64,000 nt of DNA from Fibrobacter sp. UWB13 (GCF_900177805.1 NZ_FXAX01000001.1:1-64000), one strand, 5' to 3'; numbered from the stretch's first letter, positions 9,166 through 17,279 are shown. Notes: generated by a model from the letters alone, not told the origin. Made by a program: numbers and translations.

Positions 9166-10896
9166 TTATTTCGTATTTGAAATTCGAATTGTTTTGCTAT
9201 TGGTCTTGATGACGTAAATGCCACCTGGTAGATTTACACGAGCTTTATCCCAAATGTTTTGCATAGAGCTTTCGCTTGCTTGGAATGAGGTCACGCGGTT
9301 CCCAAGGACATCATAGACGGAGTAGGCTTGCGATGAATTTGTCCGAATGCTGAATTTAGGCAATGCCGTTTTTTCTTTGGCCGCAGCAATTTCAATCCAA
9401 TCGAGATTAAAGTATGGCTTGTCGATTCTAATCTTGAGTACGTGTTCGCCCGCGGTAATTGCAGGTACGGTCGTTGTGACGGTTTCGAAGTTTTTCCAGT
9501 CACCGGTGTTGGGAACTGTGATTTTGGCGATATCTTTATCATCAACGAGTACGGAGAAGAATGTGCTATCGCTTGGCGACGAGACGCGTGCGGTAATGTC
9601 GAGCGAATCGTTCTTGGAAACTTTTACCGTATAACGCAACCAGTCGTTGGCGTAACCCCAACCGTAAATAATCGCATCGCCTGCACTGTCGAGACCTGCG
9701 TTGTCTTCGCGGTAGAGCGAGTTCTCGTTTTCAATGTCGGTGTCCAAGAATCCCTGACCGTTGCCGCCCTTGTCGTAGTTTTCCACTTCGATTTTTCCCG
9801 GGATGGTAAGCGTGTCTTTAAACGGTTCTATCGGCTCGGGCTTCTTGAGTTCAATTTTACTTCCATAACCGGCAGCGACAATGTTTGCTTGAACTTTATC
9901 GTCAATAGAATCTGGCGGGTTGCCGATTGTCATGCAGCCTTCGAAGAATGTTCCTGCACCGCCGTCGCTGCCGTCACCGCCGTTGCCGAGTACGATGGCG
10001 CCTTGCAATTTGCGCGGGCTGTAGCCTCTTTTGCGCGGGCCGTCCCACATGGTGTTGAGTTTTCCTTTTTGAGCACTGCCGCCTTTGAGCTTGAACGTCC
10101 CGTCGTTCGGGCCTTTGAGCATGGCGGTTACATAGTCTGCTTCAATAGAAAGTGCGTCCGGCCACGGTGTCGTATGGGTTTTACCCCATTGCCAACCAGC
10201 ATCGTTTCCCTTGAATACGCCGTCTTCCAAGTCGGCGGCAACCCACGGACCGTTTCCTTGTCCTGGACCGCCCCAGTCCTTGTCGCTTCCGAAGTAGATG
10301 CATTCCATAGTTCCCGGGCCGTCATCGTTACCGGTCGTTTCTGCGTTTCCGTAGTTGAAACAGCACAAGTCGTTGTAATGCCTGCCATCAACCACCATGT
10401 ACATGGATTCTTCTTCGTCTCCGGTGGCTACACCTTTGGTGTTGTTATTGCGGTAACCGGTAGCGGACCAAGCGTCGCGATAGAATCCGTAAGCCTTGCG
10501 CCCGCTGATGTATATCGGGGCTCTGTTGGCGTCCGCTTCCTTGGCGCCTTCTTTTAGCCAATAGACTGGTGGCGATTTTTTCAGGTCGTTCTTGTAGCTA
10601 CTCTGGTCGTAAATGATTGAAATTGTGCATTTGGAACCTGCACAAAAGTCGTCTTGCACGGAGGATTTGACAAAGCCTCCCGGCTCTTCGACAGGAATGT
10701 CCTTGGTTTGCCCATCGGCTCTGCGGACTTGGTAGAGGTTCCCGCTGTAGCTGGAGTAGAGTGCACGTGTCAAGCTGTGTGCTGCGACGCATGGAGTTTT
10801 TGCCCTGGCGTAAATGTCGCACGGGCCTTCGTTAGCATAGACTGTTATGGCTGTAGCCGCTAACAAGGCTACAACCTTGATTGTTGTGTATCGCAT
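9166..10896 (-). CDS. Secreted alpha-L-arabinofuranosidase, GH54 catalytic domain plus CBM6
   Basis: Releases arabinofuranosyl side chains from arabinoxylan or arabinan outside the cell. The 576-residue protein has a signal peptide (cleaved after about VYA-22), a GH54 catalytic domain (about 24-350), a CBM6-type module (about 368-505, opening GKIEVENYDKGG), and a beta-rich C-terminal tail (about 515-576, YDVLGNR...GGIYVIKT) like tails on other exported proteins here. Family hallmarks present: the start PCDIYA, the adjacent cysteines C178-C179 (LCCFNYGNAET), the nucleophile glutamate at E198 (GTMECIYFG), and the aspartate in GNGGDG (about D309), which aligns with the known acid/base. GH54 is best known from fungi; the C-terminal module here is CBM6-like instead of the fungal CBM42. 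A ribosome-binding stretch AAAGGGGG precedes the ATG. Confidence 0.94.
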   Translation of the reverse strand: MRYTTIKVVALLAATAITVYANEGPCDIYARAKTPCVAAHSLTRALYSSYSGNLYQVRRADGQTKDIPVEEPGGFVKSSVQDDFCAGSKCTISIIYDQSSYKNDLKKSPPVYWLKEGAKEADANRAPIYISGRKAYGFYRDAWSATGYRNNNTKGVATGDEEESMYMVVDGRHYNDLCCFNYGNAETTGNDDGPGTMECIYFGSDKDWGGPGQGNGPWVAADLEDGVFKGNDAGWQWGKTHTTPWPDALSIEADYVTAMLKGPNDGTFKLKGGSAQKGKLNTMWDGPRKRGYSPRKLQGAIVLGNGGDGSDGGAGTFFEGCMTIGNPPDSIDDKVQANIVAAGYGSKIELKKPEPIEPFKDTLTIPGKIEVENYDKGGNGQGFLDTDIENENSLYREDNAGLDSAGDAIIYGWGYANDWLRYTVKVSKNDSLDITARVSSPSDSTFFSVLVDDKDIAKITVPNTGDWKNFETVTTTVPAITAGEHVLKIRIDKPYFNLDWIEIAAAKEKTALPKFSIRTNSSQAYSVYDVLGNRVTSFQASESSMQNIWDKARVNLPGGIYVIKTNSKTIRISNTK

Positions 10897-11009
10897 CCAA
10901 ATATCCCCCTTTGGTGATTACTATTAAGAAAATATCTCTTTGTAGGGGATAAATATTGGCTTTTAGAAATCTTCCATTGTCAATTTATCAAAGGCGAATA
11001 ATCGGATGT

Positions 11010-11561
11010 TTAAATAACTTTGTCTGTGACGATGCGCCATTCGCCTGGCTTTAATTTGCCAAGCGGAATGTTTCCGATTTGCACGCGGACAAGGCGGAGC
11101 GTGGGGAAGCCTACGGCTGCAGTCATGTGACGGACTTGGCGGTTCTTGCCTTCAATGAGCGTGAGCTTTACCCAGCTAGTGGGAATGTTTGCGCGGAAAC
11201 GTACCGGCGGATTGCGTTCCCAAATCCATTCCGGGGCTTCGACAATTTCAGCTTTGCAGGGCTTGGTGTGGTAGCCCTTGATGTCTACGCCTTTGGCGAG
11301 CTTACGGACGGCTTCTTCGGTGATTTGACCGTCCACTTGTGCTAAGTATGTGCGTGGGTGCTCGTATTTCGGGTCCAAAAGTTTTTTGATGAGCTTGCCG
11401 TTATCAGTCAGGAGCAAAGCGCCTTCGCTATCATGGTCGAGGCGACCTGCGGCGTACACTCCTGGCGGAAATCCGAAGCTATCGAGGGCGGGGTGGCCCG
11501 CTTCGGGGGTGAACTGGCTCAAAACACCAAAAGGCTTATTGAAAATAATAACGGTAGACAT
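11010..11561 (-). CDS. rluE: 23S rRNA pseudouridine synthase, RluE-like (RsuA family)
   Basis: Converts a specific uridine of rRNA to pseudouridine (U2457 of 23S rRNA in E. coli RluE). The reading frame extends upstream, but the family start is the ATG at 11561 (MSTVIIFNKPFG), giving 183 residues with the catalytic aspartate in GRLDHDSEGALLLT, the LLDPKYEHPRTY motif and GKNRQVRHMTAAVG. The N-terminal S4 domain of RsuA is absent, as is normal for RluE. Only 33 bp separate this start from the divergent thioesterase gene, so the two promoters must share that gap; TATAAT-like sequence is visible on both strands. The target position is inferred from the family. Confidence 0.9.
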   Translation of the reverse strand: MSTVIIFNKPFGVLSQFTPEAGHPALDSFGFPPGVYAAGRLDHDSEGALLLTDNGKLIKKLLDPKYEHPRTYLAQVDGQITEEAVRKLAKGVDIKGYHTKPCKAEIVEAPEWIWERNPPVRFRANIPTSWVKLTLIEGKNRQVRHMTAAVGFPTLRLVRVQIGNIPLGKLKPGEWRIVTDKVI

Positions 11562-11594
11562 GCGCCCAAATGATAAAAAAATTATATTAAAACC

Positions 11595-12350
11595 ATGATT
11601 GATATTTATACTTTGGCGAAAAATCCGCTCGTGTTCCAAAAGCCGAGAACAATAACTTCGGCTTATATTGATGTTTCTGGAAAGATGGGCCTTGCACAGA
11701 CTGTGCTCATGGTCCAGGACAATATTACTGAAAATTTTGGCGCCATGAAAATGGATAATTTCGTGGTGAAAGAAAAGGGCGGCTTCTGGGTCGTTTACAA
11801 GGCAAAGTTCAAGTTCCTCAAGCGCCCGTATTGGCGCGATAAGGTTGTGACGACATCCTTCCCGGCAGATAACCAGTTGATTCGTTTGAACGAAAATACG
11901 GCGATTACCACGGTGGAAGGCGAACCGATTATTTTTGCAAAACAGGAAATGTGCTGCCTCAGTCTCGATCGCCATCGCCCGATGCGACTTTCTTCGGTGG
12001 ACTTCCCGACGGAAGGTTTCCCGGAAGCGTTTATGACGGATGAATTCGACCGCTTTAACGTGAAGCCTGAAGAGTACGAAGAAGTTTATCAGCAAAAGGT
12101 GTTGCCGCAGCATATCGACATGTCGCACCACATGAACAATATCGAATATGTGAAGCTTGCATTGAACGTGTTTAGCGCTTCGGATTTGGAACTCTGCATT
12201 CCGTCAGAACTCGAGGTCCATTACTTGGGCGAATCCGAAGAAGGGCAGACGATGAGAGTCTTCCGTGCGGACCACAACGGTGCTACGTACATGCGAATTC
12301 TCGACGAAAATGATCGCGCCGTCTTCGAGATGAAACTCCGTATGATGTAA
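11595..12350 (+). CDS. Acyl-ACP thioesterase (FatA/FatB family, PF01643)
   Basis: Hydrolyses acyl-acyl carrier protein to release free fatty acid. The 251-residue protein has two hot-dog halves: an N-terminal half with KMGLAQTVLMVQDN and KMDNFVVKEKGGFWVVYK, and a C-terminal half with the PQHIDMSHHMNNIEYVKLAL motif (about 174-193), where Asn and His of HHMNNIEY match the plant thioesterase active-site region. Bacterial members occur in anaerobes, including Fibrobacter relatives. The start follows a TATATTA box by only 8 nt, which suggests a very short leader. It is convergent with the CBM9-like gene, 39 bp apart. Confidence 0.9.
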   Translation: MIDIYTLAKNPLVFQKPRTITSAYIDVSGKMGLAQTVLMVQDNITENFGAMKMDNFVVKEKGGFWVVYKAKFKFLKRPYWRDKVVTTSFPADNQLIRLNENTAITTVEGEPIIFAKQEMCCLSLDRHRPMRLSSVDFPTEGFPEAFMTDEFDRFNVKPEEYEEVYQQKVLPQHIDMSHHMNNIEYVKLALNVFSASDLELCIPSELEVHYLGESEEGQTMRVFRADHNGATYMRILDENDRAVFEMKLRMM

Positions 12351-12389
12351 TGGCGACTGTCATTCCGGCCTCTGTGCCGGAATCGCCTT

Positions 12390-12938
12390 TTATCCTAAAA
12401 CTTGAAAGAACTCCGGACGGTGAAAGTCCGGTTTTTCTGTTTCTATGCGGAACGCGCTCAGGTAATGAGGCGTGTTTGCTTTGTCAGCGCACTTGTAGAG
12501 GTTTCCGCGGAGTGGCGCCTCAAATGCTTTGATTCCAAAAATTTCGGCAGGAATTTCAATCGACATTGTCCAGTAGACGGAATCGTCCTGGATGCTTGGC
12601 GCTGTTCCCGAACGCTTGATTTTTGCAATTGCTTCAAGCGAAAGCGTTTGTCTGTTATTGCGATCGGTGCCGCGGGCAGCAAGTACAAATCCTCGGCTTG
12701 TCGTTTCGAAGTTGAAATATTCGGCTGGGTTTGCTGGGTTCTGCAAAAAGATTTCCACGCAGGAATCTTCCCAGCTGCGTCCGTTGTCTTCCTGAACGGC
12801 GGCGCGGTAGCAGTCTACAGGTTCTTCAATGGTAAACTTGACGACGATGCAATTTGTCGTTTGCGAAAACTCGGCAGTGACCATCGGGTGGATGATACCC
12901 TGATTTGCCGTCCATTTCATATTCGGTTTTAATAGCAT
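12390..12938 (-). CDS. CBM9-like carbohydrate-binding domain protein, no signal peptide
   Basis: A 182-residue protein resembling carbohydrate-binding family 9-like domains: the core has WEDSCVEIFLQN (about 55-66), EYFNFETTSRG, and a C-terminal WTMSIEIPAEIFG then LRGNLYKCADKAN. In this family the Glu/Asp-rich strand and aromatic residues form the sugar or metal site. There is no signal peptide or membrane segment, so it would be cytoplasmic unless the true start lies elsewhere. It may be a fold relative without a binding role. No operon partner is evident; a heptad-repeat array lies directly upstream. Confidence 0.72.
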   Translation of the reverse strand: MLLKPNMKWTANQGIIHPMVTAEFSQTTNCIVVKFTIEEPVDCYRAAVQEDNGRSWEDSCVEIFLQNPANPAEYFNFETTSRGFVLAARGTDRNNRQTLSLEAIAKIKRSGTAPSIQDDSVYWTMSIEIPAEIFGIKAFEAPLRGNLYKCADKANTPHYLSAFRIETEKPDFHRPEFFQVLG

Positions 12939-12959
12939 GGGTAGAAATTAGAAAAAGTT

Positions 12960-13032
12960 ATTGGTAGTTAGTTATTGGTTATTAGTCAATAGTTGATTAT
13001 TGAAACTAAAGATTTTCTAATGACTATTGACC
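12960..13032. repeat. Heptad-repeat array with facing arms
   Basis: Left arm 12960-13002 is built from degenerate 7-mers such as GTTATTG and GTTATTA; the right arm (about 13016-13032) carries the opposite type (CTAATGA, CTATTGA). It lies between the CBM9-like gene and the regulatory region of spoVG. Confidence 0.7.
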
Positions 13033-13099
13033 TTATTTTATAGCTTTAATTTAATGTGGATAAAGTATTAAATTGATTAACTTATATGAATTAAAAAGA

Positions 13100-13131
13100 C
13101 TGATTAATCAGTGATTAAATCGATTAATCAC
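13100..13131. promoter_or_regulatory. Tandem palindromes, probable enhancer (UAS) of the spoVG sigma-54 promoter
   Basis: Two palindromes lie side by side: CTGATTAATCAG (13100-13111, perfect) and GTGATTAA-5-TTAATCAC (13111-13131, 8-bp arms). They sit about 80-110 bp upstream of the predicted start site of the sigma-54 promoter at 13186, the usual distance for binding sites of an NtrC-type activator. Function is inferred from position and symmetry. Confidence 0.6.
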
Positions 13132-13146
13132 TTTTTTATTTGAATG

Positions 13147-13184
13147 AAAATGCCGAAATTTGCTTAAAAACGCCAATTTTGGTT
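13147..13184 (+). repeat. Direct half-site pair GCC(R)AA(W)TT, 20 bp apart
   Basis: AAAATGCCGAAATTT and AAAACGCCAATTTTG carry related 9-mers (GCCGAAATT and GCCAATTTT) whose GCC triplets are exactly 20 bp apart. The same arrangement with the same spacing occurs at 31676-31714 before the diguanylate cyclase gene. This suggests one regulator binding two helical turns apart. Confidence 0.5.
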
Positions 13185-13185
13185 T

Positions 13186-13201
13186 TGGCACGTCTTTTGC
13201 A
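13186..13201 (+). promoter_or_regulatory. Sigma-54 (RpoN) -24/-12 promoter of spoVG-comM
   Basis: TGGCACGTCTTTTGCA matches the sigma-54 consensus TGGCACG-N4-TTGC at every fixed position, with GG at -24 and GC at -12. Transcription should begin near 13211, giving an mRNA leader of about 62 nt before the spoVG ATG. Palindromic sites lie upstream at enhancer distance. Confidence 0.8.
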
Positions 13202-13273
13202 TAATGTGTTGTGTTCCGCAAAAATGCGAGTGCGTTCAATTGCGGTTTATCTTCAAAAAAATAGGAGGCCGAT

Positions 13274-13606
13274 ATGGCTGAAAAAACAGAAAAGAAAACC
13301 TCTGGTTTCCCTGCAATGTCCCCGGCATTTGATTGCCTTGCCGTGACGAATGTTCAAGTATTTCCGTTCAAGGAAGGTGCAAACCTTGGCCACATGAAGG
13401 GGCTTGCGACCATCGTGTTGAACGACCAAATCCAGATTCGCGGGCTCCGCGTGATGGATGGCGAAAATGGCATGTTTGTGGGCTACCCGATTGATACGTT
13501 CTACAAGGGCGAAGATTATCGTACTGTGTGTTTGCCGATTACGCGTCAGCTGCGTGAACACATTGAAAATTGCGTGCTTGAAAAGTATCAGGCTGCAGTA
13601 GCTTAA
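13274..13606 (+). CDS. spoVG: SpoVG family nucleic-acid-binding regulator
   Basis: A 110-residue SpoVG-type protein. The family core starts near residue 22 (VTNVQVFPFKEG) and includes LATIVLNDQIQIRGLRVMDG and NGMFVGYPID, the hallmark of SpoVG, a small site-specific DNA/RNA-binding regulator in Firmicutes, Borrelia and others. The N-terminal 20 residues are a charged extension. AGGAGG is centred about 10 nt before the ATG. The gene follows a sigma-54 promoter (13186-13201) and lies 12 bp before comM, so the two are probably cotranscribed. Its role outside Firmicutes is not well known. Confidence 0.92.
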   Translation: MAEKTEKKTSGFPAMSPAFDCLAVTNVQVFPFKEGANLGHMKGLATIVLNDQIQIRGLRVMDGENGMFVGYPIDTFYKGEDYRTVCLPITRQLREHIENCVLEKYQAAVA

Positions 13607-13618
13607 GGTAGGTGCAAG

Positions 13619-15148
13619 TTGTTTCGCAGAATCCGTTCTTATTGCTTGTTTGGAATAAAGGCTGTTCCTGTTAGTGTAGAAGTCGATGCCGCTCAAGGAC
13701 TGCCTGGGTTTACTCTTGTTGGGCTTCCGGACAATGCGGTAAGGGAATCTCGAGAACGTGTTGTTTCGGCGATACGTTCCATCGGAAAAGTGGTGACCGG
13801 TTTTCGTACAACGGTAAACTTGTCACCTGCGGATCTGCGAAAGGAGGGGAGTGCGTTAGACCTTCCGCTGGCGATTGGCTTGCTTGTTTCAACGGGGGAG
13901 ATTGAAGTCCCGCAGTTGGAACGTTATGTCTTTGTGGGCGAACTTTCATTGGATGGTTTGTTGAAGCCTGTCCGTGGTGTGTTATCCATTGCAATGAATT
14001 TGTCTACAGAACGTGGGTGTATTCTCGTTATTCCGCGCGGGAATGTGCAGGAGGCTTCGCTGGTGGAAGGTCTTCATTTTGTTTGTGCGGATTCACTTGG
14101 TGAATGTGTTGAAATCTTGGCGCGCAATTCCAGTCAGAATGTGAAAATTGCAAAAGGGATTGCCTCGTACCGAGTAGATGTTGATGATAAAGTCCCTGAT
14201 TTTAAGAATGTGGTGGGGATGGAAGGCGTAAAGCGTGCGCTTGAAATTGCCGCTGCTGGTGCGCATAACTTTTTACTTGTTGGGTCTCCTGGTGCGGGCA
14301 AGACGCTTTGTGCGAAATGCTTGCCGGGAATTTTGCCCGAGATGACTGAACAGGAAATCTTGGAAACAACGCGAATTCATTCGTGTGCTCGTAGTGCAGG
14401 TGATTCTGATGAATTTAAACCTGTGCTTGCTAGACCGTTCCGTTCACCGCATCATTCAGCGTCGATGGTCTCGCTTGTGGGCGGCGGCACTAGGCTTTTG
14501 CCGGGCGAGGCGAGCTTGGCGCATAATGGGGTACTGTTTCTGGATGAACTGCCTGAGTTCAACCGGAGTGTCTTGGAAGCGTTACGCGAACCGATGGAAG
14601 AAGGAGAAATTTCGGTTAGCCGAGCAAGCGGTACTGTGGTGTGGCCTGCTCGATTTATGATGGGCGCTGCAATGAACCCGTGTCCGTGTGGCTATTCTAT
14701 GGACCCGAAGCGTGAATGCACTTGCTTACCCGAGGCGCGCAAACGTTATCGCGAAAAAATTTCGGGTCCGCTATTGGACCGTATCGATATTCAAGTGAGC
14801 GTGCCGCCTGTAGATGCTGCGATGTTTGCGATAAAAGGGCGAGGGGAGTCTTCTGCTGATATTCGTAGGCGCGTATGTGCGGCACGTGCGATTCAGCGGG
14901 AACGCTTCCGTAATTTGACGTTTAAATCCAATGCCGAGATGTCATCGGAATACGCACGGAAATTTGCGGCGATGACGCCTGCTATAGAAAGTTTTGCGGT
15001 AAATGCAGCTGCTAAAATGGAATTGAGTGCGCGCGGATATTTTAGATTGTTAAAAGTCGCGCGCACGATTGCTGACTTGCGCGGCGCCTCCGCCGTTGAT
15101 ATTATGGATCTTTCCGAAGCCTTGCGCTACCGTGCCTTTAGAGGCTAG
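13619..15148 (+). CDS. comM: ComM/YifB family Mg-chelatase-like AAA+ ATPase
   Basis: The family includes ComM, a hexameric helicase that promotes branch migration during natural transformation. The 509-residue protein starts at a TTG (13619), preceded by AAGGT. The N-terminal ChlI-like domain (about 1-165, VDAAQGLPGFTLVGLPDNAVRESRERV) is followed by the AAA+ core: Walker A GSPGAGKT (about 222-229), Walker B VLFLDELPEF (about 308-317), and the C-terminal Mg-chelatase domain with NPCPCG, a CTC cysteine pair and GPLLDRIDI. The cysteines suggest a small zinc knuckle common in this family. It lies 12 bp behind spoVG and would share its sigma-54 promoter, which is unusual for comM. Confidence 0.94.
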   Translation: MFRRIRSYCLFGIKAVPVSVEVDAAQGLPGFTLVGLPDNAVRESRERVVSAIRSIGKVVTGFRTTVNLSPADLRKEGSALDLPLAIGLLVSTGEIEVPQLERYVFVGELSLDGLLKPVRGVLSIAMNLSTERGCILVIPRGNVQEASLVEGLHFVCADSLGECVEILARNSSQNVKIAKGIASYRVDVDDKVPDFKNVVGMEGVKRALEIAAAGAHNFLLVGSPGAGKTLCAKCLPGILPEMTEQEILETTRIHSCARSAGDSDEFKPVLARPFRSPHHSASMVSLVGGGTRLLPGEASLAHNGVLFLDELPEFNRSVLEALREPMEEGEISVSRASGTVVWPARFMMGAAMNPCPCGYSMDPKRECTCLPEARKRYREKISGPLLDRIDIQVSVPPVDAAMFAIKGRGESSADIRRRVCAARAIQRERFRNLTFKSNAEMSSEYARKFAAMTPAIESFAVNAAAKMELSARGYFRLLKVARTIADLRGASAVDIMDLSEALRYRAFRG

Positions 15149-15168
15149 TGGCTAATTTGGAAATTTTT

Positions 15169-15573
15169 GTCATCCTCGACCCTTGAACGCGCAGCGCGAG
15201 AGGGGAGGGGATCCAAGAAGAATTTTATATGTCGATAAATATGCAAAAGAAAGGTTTTACATATATCTTATTCAATAAAAAGAATGGAACTCTTTATGTT
15301 GGAGTGACTTCTGATTTGAAAAAGCGGGTCTTAGAGCATAAGTCTAAAATCATTCCTGGATTCACGAAAAAATATAATGTGGATAAATTAGGTTATTTTG
15401 AAGAGCTAACATCAATTCGCTTTGCTATAGAAAGGGAGAAAAAATTAAAGCGATTGCATCGGTGCGATAAAATAAGATTAATTGAATCTGTTAATTCCGA
15501 ATGGAAAGATCTTTTTGAATTGATGGCTTAGGAACACTGCTTTCTAGATCCCCTCCCTTCGGTCGAGGATGAC
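15169..15573. mobile_element. Inverted REP-like pair enclosing a GIY-YIG nuclease ORF
   Basis: The left arm (15169-15213) begins GTCATCCTCGACC and ends GGGAGGGGATC; the right arm (15547-15573) begins GATCCCCTCCC and ends GGTCGAGGATGAC. Both 11-13-bp blocks are perfect reverse complements. The only gene between them is the GIY-YIG ORF. The arms belong to the same broad family as the GTCATCCTGAG elements elsewhere in the window. The whole 405-bp unit sits between comM and folB and looks like an inserted cassette. Mobility itself is inference. Confidence 0.6.
15229..15531 (+). CDS. Single-domain GIY-YIG endonuclease (YhbQ/UPF0213-like)
   Basis: A 100-residue GIY-YIG nuclease domain with almost nothing else. 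Motifs: the YIL...YVG pair (residues about 12-24, FTYILFNKKNGTLYVGVTSD), the catalytic arginine in LKKRVLEHK, and the glutamate in the helix around AIEREKKLKRL. Such single-domain proteins are often annotated as excinuclease-like or UPF0213 and have no settled role. The ORF is AT-richer than comM and folB beside it and is enclosed by inverted REP-like arms, which points to a nuclease that travels with or acts on those repeats. Start choice: ATG 15229 or 15241 (MQKKGF). Confidence 0.88.
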   Translation: MSINMQKKGFTYILFNKKNGTLYVGVTSDLKKRVLEHKSKIIPGFTKKYNVDKLGYFEELTSIRFAIEREKKLKRLHRCDKIRLIESVNSEWKDLFELMA

Positions 15574-15586
15574 GTATGACTTGAGT

Positions 15587-15955
15587 TTAATCCCTAATTA
15601 TCTTCACGCTTGCTTCGGCGCCTAGACAGCCGGGGACGGCCTTAGGCTTTGCAACGGAGACTTCAACGGCGGTTGCTTTGGGGTAATGTTCCAAGACGTA
15701 TTCTGCAGTCTTTACAACAAGCGTTTCTACTAGCTTGAAACAAGAAAGGCGGATGAACCCTTTAAGTTCTTCCGCCAGCTTTGCATAATCAATAGATTCG
15801 TTTAAATCTTCTGTTTCTGCAGCTTTGGCAAAGTCCAACCAAAGGGTCAGGTTCAAGATGATTGGTTGCTCATTTTCGCGTTCGTAGGGGAGTATGCCTA
15901 CAATGCAATCAAATTGAACATCCTTGAGTCGGATTCGCCCTTGTTCCATTACCAT
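15587..15955 (-). CDS. folB: Dihydroneopterin aldolase
   Basis: Cleaves 7,8-dihydroneopterin to 6-hydroxymethyl-dihydropterin and glycolaldehyde in folate synthesis. At 122 residues it has family length. Motifs: RIRLKDVQFDCIVGILPYERENEQP (conserved Gly-x-x-Glu region), the tyrosine/lysine helix SIDYAKLAEEL, LVETLVVKTAEYVL and the C-terminal VSVAKPKAVPG strand. The start overlaps the stop of the upstream exported-protein gene. ATG 15955 and a second ATG at 15949 (TAATG overlap) are both possible. The upstream gene is unrelated, so the overlap reflects gene packing. Confidence 0.93.
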   Translation of the reverse strand: MVMEQGRIRLKDVQFDCIVGILPYERENEQPIILNLTLWLDFAKAAETEDLNESIDYAKLAEELKGFIRLSCFKLVETLVVKTAEYVLEHYPKATAVEVSVAKPKAVPGCLGAEASVKIIRD

Positions 15956-16998
15956 GCGAACAATACGATAGCTGTTGTCAAGGTAAGTGCCGATACGCCA
16001 AACCAGATGTTACGAGCCATGGCGTAGGAATCCTTGGTGTCCTTGTTGGTCTGCATTCTCGTTTGGAGATTTGCATAGGTCCAGCCAGATTTCTGAGCAA
16101 TGAATGCCGATGCGTCTGCTTTGTTCTTGTACCAGTCAACGCATTTTTCTTGGTTGGTTACACCGCTAATTGAGCTACAAGTTCTTTCGATCTTTTCACC
16201 GACAATGTTAGCGACACCTTCGAGATCCTTGTAAGCCTTGTCAGCTTCGCTAGACTTCATCTGCTTGAGGACACCGACAACAGCGCTTGTTGCTGCAACT
16301 GCAGAAAGTGCAACTGCACTCCAGAAGCGGACTTCGTCAGCAACACCGAAACGGTCGGTAACCTCCTGTGCGGCAGCGGATGCAGAGTAATCGCGAGCGT
16401 CTGCACGGGAGTTTGTGCGGCTCAGGTCGCCAGAAACATCGTAGCTGTTGTTGTTCTTTGCTGCAATGATGTCTTCGTCGCAAGAAACGTCGAATTCATC
16501 GCATTCCTGTTTGGGAGCAGAACTTGCGGAGGCGGACGGAGCTTCGCCCTTGAGTTCTGTTGCGATGCCGTTCACGAATGTGATTGCGGATGTGGCACCC
16601 GGAATGTAAACGTACTTGCCATCGAAGTAGACCTTTTCGGCGTCGTCACCCGGCTTCATGCCGCGGCGAACGTAAAGCTTGGACTTGATGACGTTCTTGT
16701 AAGAAACTGTGGAAGGAATGCTCAAAGCGGTCATGGAAGAAAGATCGCCGACTTGACCAATGTAAAGCTGATAAGCATTGAGTCCAGATTCCTGTGCGAA
16801 CTTCTGACGGAGAACGACGTTTCCGGAAGGAACGGCGGCAGCTTCGTCAACAGAAGCGGTGCTCAGTTCGCCGCTAGAGGCAAAAACTTGATTGTCAGAC
16901 ATGACGGCATCTTTTGCCGTAAAATCAGCGATATCATAAACTCCAGCGAAAGCTGCTGCAGCGGAAAGGCATAGGGCCAATAAGAAAGAACGCTTCAT
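15949..16998 (-). CDS. Exported protein of unknown function with two membrane segments
   Basis: A 349-residue protein I do not recognise. It begins with a signal peptide (MKRSFLLALCLSAAAAFA). The middle contains a beta-rich part with KSKLYVRRGMKPGDDAEKV (about 105-123) and a Ser/Ala/Asp-rich stretch with a Cys pair (ECDEFDVSCDED). Two hydrophobic segments lie in the C-terminal half (about 225-245, and the last 20 residues), so the protein is probably anchored in a membrane. Two further cysteines (TCSS, KCVDW) may form disulfides outside the cytoplasm. It probably belongs to a lineage-specific envelope family. Its stop overlaps the start of folB. Confidence 0.7.
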   Translation of the reverse strand: MKRSFLLALCLSAAAAFAGVYDIADFTAKDAVMSDNQVFASSGELSTASVDEAAAVPSGNVVLRQKFAQESGLNAYQLYIGQVGDLSSMTALSIPSTVSYKNVIKSKLYVRRGMKPGDDAEKVYFDGKYVYIPGATSAITFVNGIATELKGEAPSASASSAPKQECDEFDVSCDEDIIAAKNNNSYDVSGDLSRTNSRADARDYSASAAAQEVTDRFGVADEVRFWSAVALSAVAATSAVVGVLKQMKSSEADKAYKDLEGVANIVGEKIERTCSSISGVTNQEKCVDWYKNKADASAFIAQKSGWTYANLQTRMQTNKDTKDSYAMARNIWFGVSALTLTTAIVLFAW

Positions 16999-17247
16999 CG
17001 TATCTACTCCGAATAATCCAATTTTTTTGGAAAAATATATAAAAAAAACACCGATAGTGAATTATATAATTTTTTTTCACGCGGAGAATCACAAATGCGA
17101 TGAATAAATTATTGGTGTGATAAAATTATCAATTAATTGTACGGTTTAACGCTTTGTTTGTAAAAATCTGGTTACAAGAAATTCAATCGAAGAGATTGGA
17201 CGGTTGTGGTCTTTAGTGTCGTTGTGACACTCCAAGAAGACTTTTCT

Positions 17248-17279
17248 AACAACTAATGTCTAGTAACTAGTGACTACTT
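17248..17279. repeat. Heptad-repeat array
   Basis: Four to five degenerate 7-mers in a row (AACTAAT, GTCTAGT, AACTAGT, GACTACT), the same period-7 type as elsewhere in the window. Confidence 0.65.

Noticed and set aside
9442-10557. 371-codon ORF antisense to the GH54 gene
   Set aside because: GH54 motifs and catalytic residues on the other strand are complete; this is a shadow.
11562-12131. N-terminal extension of the RluE frame to 373 residues
   Set aside because: The extension runs antisense through the acyl-ACP thioesterase gene and is unrelated to the family; the start at 11561 fits RluE length.
13076-13140. Short repeated GATTAATCA units as a CRISPR-like array
   Set aside because: Only a few very short palindromic units with no spacer structure; better read as operator sites of the spoVG promoter.
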